Origin: Lepidostoma basale
Lineage: Eukaryota > Arthropoda > Insecta > Trichoptera > Lepidostomatidae
Direction of reading: 5' to 3'
Assembly (NCBI GenBank): GCA_022606425.2
Contig: JAHDVF020000840.1
Coordinates: forward strand, 2,728,001 to 2,792,000
DNA length: 64,000 nucleotides
Position 1 is the first letter of the stretch; each line of letters starts with the position of its first letter. The position numbers and the translations under genes are program-made. Below the pieces are notes generated by a model. It ran no database searches. It saw only the letters and a program-made list of their open reading frames with translations, and was not told the origin of the DNA. This document shows, piece by piece, positions 60,331-64,000 of the stretch.

Positions 60331-60865
60331 GGGTGTGTTAGTTAATATTTTTTCTAGTCTTTGTCATGTTTATTATACACCACTAATATTATATAAATTT
60401 ATGTACATCGGTACATGTTTCCGTTAATGTTGTAACGCTTGTTTACATTTAATCTACCGACACAAATTCTCTCAAAGCCTCCAGGAATACGAGCGTTTTC
60501 TTCATTCTTCAATTTGGATTCGACAATAGAAGTATACGTTAGACCATTGAAACGGTACAACAAAAGAAAGTGTAGCAACAGCTCCATCCCACGTACCGCG
60601 CCGAGATAGAAATGATCCATTTATACGGTACGGCATTTAAAAATGCCGTGTTATAGTAATACATAACTGTCCGTATAATAAAATAATATGTTGATGTTTC
60701 TCTTTCTCTCGTCGCGTCGAGCGAATTTCGCCTGTAGAAAGTGGAGCGTTGAATTAATGAAACGAATATAAACATCTGTCTATTCAGAATGTCACACGAA
60801 AGCTTTTGATACTAATTGCGAACGACGGAACTTAACCCTTCATCGCATTAGTTTTTAAAGTATAC
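60331..60865. other. No gene recognised
   Basis: Single-copy; two minus-strand frames (60399-60620, 60539-60775) without features. Confidence 0.35.
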
Positions 60866-61290
60866 GTTAGTATATGTTAACGATGTAAAAGGAACTAAAA
60901 ACAGAAGAAGACCGAGGAAAACGTGGCACGATCAAATAAATCATATATATTCAGAAAAAGGATGAAAGTAGAATAAATGCAGTAGAAATGAGATATCTTT
61001 ATACTAATGTGTAGAAAATTTATAAACTGTTAAATTATAAAGCTCTGTTTTTATGTACCACAATTTTATTTTTATTTTTCACGATGATGATGTCAACATT
61101 GATTGACAAAACAGCTGTCGCGAAAAATAAAATTGTGATACATAAAAACAGAGTTTTAAAATTTAACAGTTTATAATGTTGATAGTGATTCGGCCAAAAC
61201 AATGGAAAATCCATGTATGATAGAGCGTGGCGGTCCGAAATTTCTGTCTACCCCTTCGGCGAGACGGCATGACGGTTAGTTAGTTAGTTA
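60866..61290 (+). mobile_element. Rearranged RTE-A copy interrupted by an H foldback
   Basis: 60866-60950 is NDVKGTKNRRRPRKTWHDQI; 60953-61018 is QKKDESRINAVEMRYL, which should lie upstream, so the order is scrambled. After the H insertion (61019-61200), 61205-61290 holds MYDRAW and the stop region with four TTAG units, with a large internal deletion. Confidence 0.7.
61019..61200. repeat. H foldback with decayed hammerhead at the tip
   Basis: Arms 'aactgttaaattataaagct', 'aattttatttttatttttc' and their inverse enclose ATGATGA, T, GTCAAC/GATTGAC, AAAA (G12 lost), CAGCTGTC. The inverted left arm starts opposite the base right after GTC. The right end extends to 'gattcggccaaaacaatgg', as in the copy at 36375. 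Confidence 0.7.
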
Positions 61291-61417
61291 GTTAATATTT
61301 TTAATTATCTCTTGCAAAGTAGAATATGAGATAAATTATTTAAAATTTGTTTTTATTTATTTATGTTTGTATAAAAATGTATTTGTAGTAAATTTACTAG
61401 AAATCTAAATTTGATAA
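61291..61417. other. AT-rich spacer
   Basis: Nothing recognised. Confidence 0.3.
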
Positions 61418-61735
61418 TATAAGCAGATCGGAAGAAGGTATTATGAACAAAATTATGAAAGGATCGCTGGGTTGGATCGGGCATATGGAGCGCATGGATG
61501 GAGAAAGAATGGTTAAGAAAGTATAGGTTAATGATGTAAATGGAATAGTCGCAGTCCAGGTAGACCAAGAAAAACCTGGTATGACCAGATTAAATTTTTT
61601 TAAAGGTTGGTCATGTTAGAAGTCGGAAGAATCGACGTGCGAGTATGACTCGTTGTAAGAATGTGAAGGAATCTAGAGAAGAGGATAGAGTAGTGTGGCG
61701 GTCCATTCTCTCTGCCTACCCCTGTTTGTTTTTGT
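61418..61735 (+). mobile_element. RTE-A 3' end, plus strand
   Basis: MNKIMKGSLGWIGHMERMDG, ERMVKKV, stop, NDVNGIVAVQVDQEK-like, VGHVRSRKNRRASMTRCKNV, VWRSILSAYPC then a (GTTT)n run, as in the (GTTT)-tailed copy at 33338. Several stops. Confidence 0.75.
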
Positions 61736-62384
61736 TTTTTTTTTAACTGAAAATTTGTGACTAATGAACTGGCAGTAATCGAAGCAGGTGAACCGTCAAC
61801 CAAATATCAAAGTAGATTTTTTTTGTAAACTAGCGTCACTTTTGTAGAAATGTAGGGTGCAACAAGAATATGTATTAAATTTAAATATTTTATACAAATA
61901 TTAGTCGATTTTTCGGTTTGAAGCAAATTCGCTACACTATGCAATGAAGGGTTAAGGAGTCACAAAGGTGTGTGTCTGAATTAAACGCTAATAACATTAT
62001 GAAAACAATTCACGCTCTAAACATCATTCATACGTACAACACTAAGAGATGATTTCTCATAACCCATATCTGTAGATTAATCTGAAGATATTTAAAGAAC
62101 TAAACCTAATTGGAGAGTGTTGGTATTTCTGTTCCTGATAGATATCTTCATGTTTTCTTTAAGTAGATTAGACGATCTGTGACGCAGATATTATGTCTCC
62201 TGGGATGATGAGGTCCAACTGTCCCTCCACCATTTAGGTGGTCTTCCAGGTGGACAGTGTCTGCTGGATAGATATCCGCGTTTTAAAAGTGAGGGTAACG
62301 AAAAAATAATAACAAATCTGTTTGTTTTGTTACCTCGTTGAAGTTTCGGTGGGAGCAAAACCGGTTGGTTCTGACTGAAACACT
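61736..62384. other. Mostly single-copy; weak family I trace near 62335
   Basis: 62330-62375 reads 'gttgaagtttcggtgggagc', 'aaaaccggttggttctgac', a decayed family I motif. 62190-62270 has GC-richer unassigned sequence. Confidence 0.35.
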
Positions 62385-62945
62385 ATGATACTTTAACATT
62401 TTAAACTGTTAAATTAAATAACTTTGTTTTATGTATTACAATTGTAGGTATTTTATTTTACGCGACAGCTGTTTCGTCAAACTACTGGTATGTTGAGATC
62501 ATCAGGTGTTACAATAATATATCAAATGTCAAATTTTCGTGATTTTTCGAACATTTGTTCCTATATCAATTTGAATAATTTCTTTGATATAATTTTGAAG
62601 TTCTTGCTGGAGTTGAGTTAAGTACCTATTTTTTTTAGTGAAAAGAACGGTTAGTTACTATTTATAGGAGAAAATGTTAAAGGTGGAAAATATAAGAATA
62701 TAAAAAAATAATAATAAAAACAGTAATTAAAAGGAACAATTACACAAAATATAGAGTCAAAAACGATGAAACATTTTAAATTAAAGACGATAAACAATAA
62801 AATGAAGTACATATTATTGTAACACTTGATGATATCAACATAGGTTGACGAAACAGCTCTCCCATAAAATAAAATACAATTATGATACACAAAACAAAGT
62901 TATTTAATTTAACAGTTTAAAAATATTTTACATTAAAAAATACTT
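62385..62945. repeat. H element, full layout: two inverted ends around 310 bp
   Basis: Left end 62385-62510 and right end 62815-62935 are inverted copies ('aactgttaaattaaataact', 'gacagctgtttcgtcaa'). Between them lies AT-rich non-coding DNA shared with 36510-36700. This shows what a less deleted H element looks like. No coding region. Confidence 0.7.
62462..62509 (-). ncRNA. Hammerhead ribozyme motif, H3, intact core
   Basis: Minus strand: CTGATGA (complement of 62499-62505), unpaired T, stem II CTCAA/TTTGAC (about 4 pairs), GAAA (62472-62475), CAGCTGTC, triplet GUC. The partner in the right arm (62825-62862) has TTGATGA and CTC in place of GTC and is dead. Confidence 0.6.
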
Positions 62946-63039
62946 TCAATTATTTGAATCTATTGATTATATTTAAAATGATGCACAGGATCACTATGAT
63001 GAAAATATAAAAATAATTAAAGGCGAAAGAAATTAGTAA

Positions 63040-63150
63040 AGGGCAAAAATGCGAAAGACCGAAGAAAACGTGGAAGGGCTTAATCAATAGATTTTTAACC
63101 GCTGGTTATGTAAGTAGTTATAAAATAAGACGAGCGGGCATGACTAGGGC
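63040..63150 (+). mobile_element. RTE-A-like scrap
   Basis: KCERPKKTWKGLINRFLTAG, YVSSYKIRRAGMTR aligns with RGRPRKTWHDQINKILKVGH VRSRRNRRACMTR. Diverged copy or related lineage. Confidence 0.55.
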
Positions 63151-63194
63151 AGTAATGTTAAGTCAGACGGATATTTTTTTAACAACTCGTTTTA

Positions 63195-63300
63195 TAGTAA
63201 GTCCCGGATGGACCGGGGATAGGCTCAGGGAATCTGATTTAAGGGCGCCTCTACGCCCTATAACAGCCCCGGGTATGTGGCGGGAACTTCTACGTTCCAA
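63195..63300. mobile_element. Second copy of unit R
   Basis: 'agtaagtcccggatggaccg' to 'gtggcgggaacttctacg', aligned with 46738-46836; it has GGGCG..CGCCC and AAGTCCCG..CGGGAACTT pairing. No target duplication visible here. J-like sequence follows directly. Confidence 0.55.
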
Positions 63301-63440
63301 AAAAAAAACTCTATGGGTGGCGTTGTTGGCATTACTGTGGAATTCCATAATTACGTTACTTTTTTTTATGAATAAATTTTTTTTTACACTAATGAGTTTA
63401 TTTTTTTGGAAATGTTTCAAATAATTCTATACATTCGTCA
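63301..63440 (-). repeat. J-like unit, degraded
   Basis: 'ggcattactgtggaattcca', 'atgagtttatttttttggaa', 'atgtttcaaataattctat', 'cattcgtcaccagagg': J left half with a decayed hammerhead. Confidence 0.55.
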
Positions 63441-64000
63441 CCAGAGGGAAAAAACAGCGAAACATTCATAAGAAATTTAATCGAATATTGATAAAAATTA
63501 ATTCCAACACCACTGCGTTGAAAAGTTTTCTTAGCAAAGTCAGTGTGAATAATCATTGCTCGAAAAAATAGTTGCGAATACTGCTTTGTCAGCAATATAA
63601 GCAGTATTAAAATGGTAATATGCAATTATACGCAATATTTTTCTCTCGAGAACACATTCTTTAAAACTATTCAATATTTGGTGTCGGAGGCTCCCACGCT
63701 GAAGTTCCACAATAAATTAAGCCAAAAACGGATTGAAATAAGTGGGTGATCCACTCGAGAAACAATGGAAACACCTTCAGTAATTATTAGTCTTCATACA
63801 GACTCCATAACTATTGTTAACTTGATTTAGTTAACACCGCATTATTCCCATCGAATCATATCTCTTCCTATATGAAATGCGTGATGCTGGTATGAATCGG
63901 GAATATTATAATTATAAATGTTTCGCTCTGGGCTCCGAATTATTGATTATTTTTTTCTGTGTAAGATAATGGTTAAGATCTGAGTTATGCAACACTTTCA
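63441..64000. other. No gene seen to window end
   Basis: AT-rich, no repeat recognised; a small palindrome 'gttaacttgatttagttaac' near 63817. Confidence 0.4.

Noticed and set aside
62330..62375. Family I hammerhead
   Set aside because: Core heptamer and GAAA are both altered; only the outer similarity remains.
1..64000. CRISPR array, operons, rRNA, bacterial regulatory sites
   Set aside because: No spaced short direct repeats, no ribosome-binding-site-led gene strings and no rRNA blocks; the content is clearly eukaryotic and repeat-derived.

Overview
The window looks like insect nuclear DNA: it is AT-rich, with no host gene that I can recognise. Almost every readable frame is a decayed piece of a mobile element. 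The reverse-transcriptase (RT), SINE, mariner, piggyBac and Transib types fit a pterygote insect, but I cannot name the order. I saw no rRNA, no functional tRNA gene and no CRISPR.

Layout. The commonest repeat is an RTE-type non-LTR retrotransposon, here called RTE-A, with about 35 truncated copies on both strands. Most keep only the last 60-200 RT codons, a stop after a SAYPFGETA-like end, and a short TTAG/TTAGT (once GTTT) tail. Other RT lineages present only as 3' ends are RTE-B, RTE-C, RTE-M and RTE-N, three Jockey-like groups and CR1/L2-like ends. Non-autonomous DNA transposons are a mariner deletion derivative (11462-11871), two IS630/mariner deletion derivatives (20097-20831, 48260-48752), a piggyBac-like MITE in TTAA (21864-22496) and a Transib-like MITE with RSS-type CACAGTG ends (58028-58616). 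A tRNA-derived SINE occurs in about nine pieces. Repeat D occurs in about nine pieces and has no assigned class.

The most unusual content is a set of short inverted-repeat (foldback) elements, families E, F, G, H, I, J, K, L, O and P, spread from 4.7 kb to the right edge. Each carries, at or near the hairpin tip, a motif with the layout of a minimal hammerhead ribozyme: CUGANGA, a short stem II, GAAA, a tiny stem III, then NUH. Seven copies keep all core bases (29124, 34319, 35186, 35247, 36466, 59563, 62462). Families F and K carry UUGANAA, a double change at positions 3 and 8, which pair with each other in the hammerhead fold. Five foldbacks have target-site duplications of 8-17 bp (E at 29353, O at 34223 and 41974, K at 56553, and less certainly J at 7613), so they move as units. 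Penelope-like retroelements are known to carry hammerheads in their terminal repeats. These foldbacks are probably non-autonomous Penelope derivatives, although no Penelope protein is visible here.

Nesting gives relative ages: a Transib MITE lies in RTE-A, which sits in a Jockey end (57.9-58.8 kb); a J foldback in a SINE (7.5-8.0 kb); an RTE 3' end in an L foldback (57.0-57.3 kb); an E foldback in a Jockey fragment (29.2-29.7 kb). Between repeats lie GC-richer, apparently single-copy islands with no convincing genes. They may be intergenic or deep intronic regulatory DNA.
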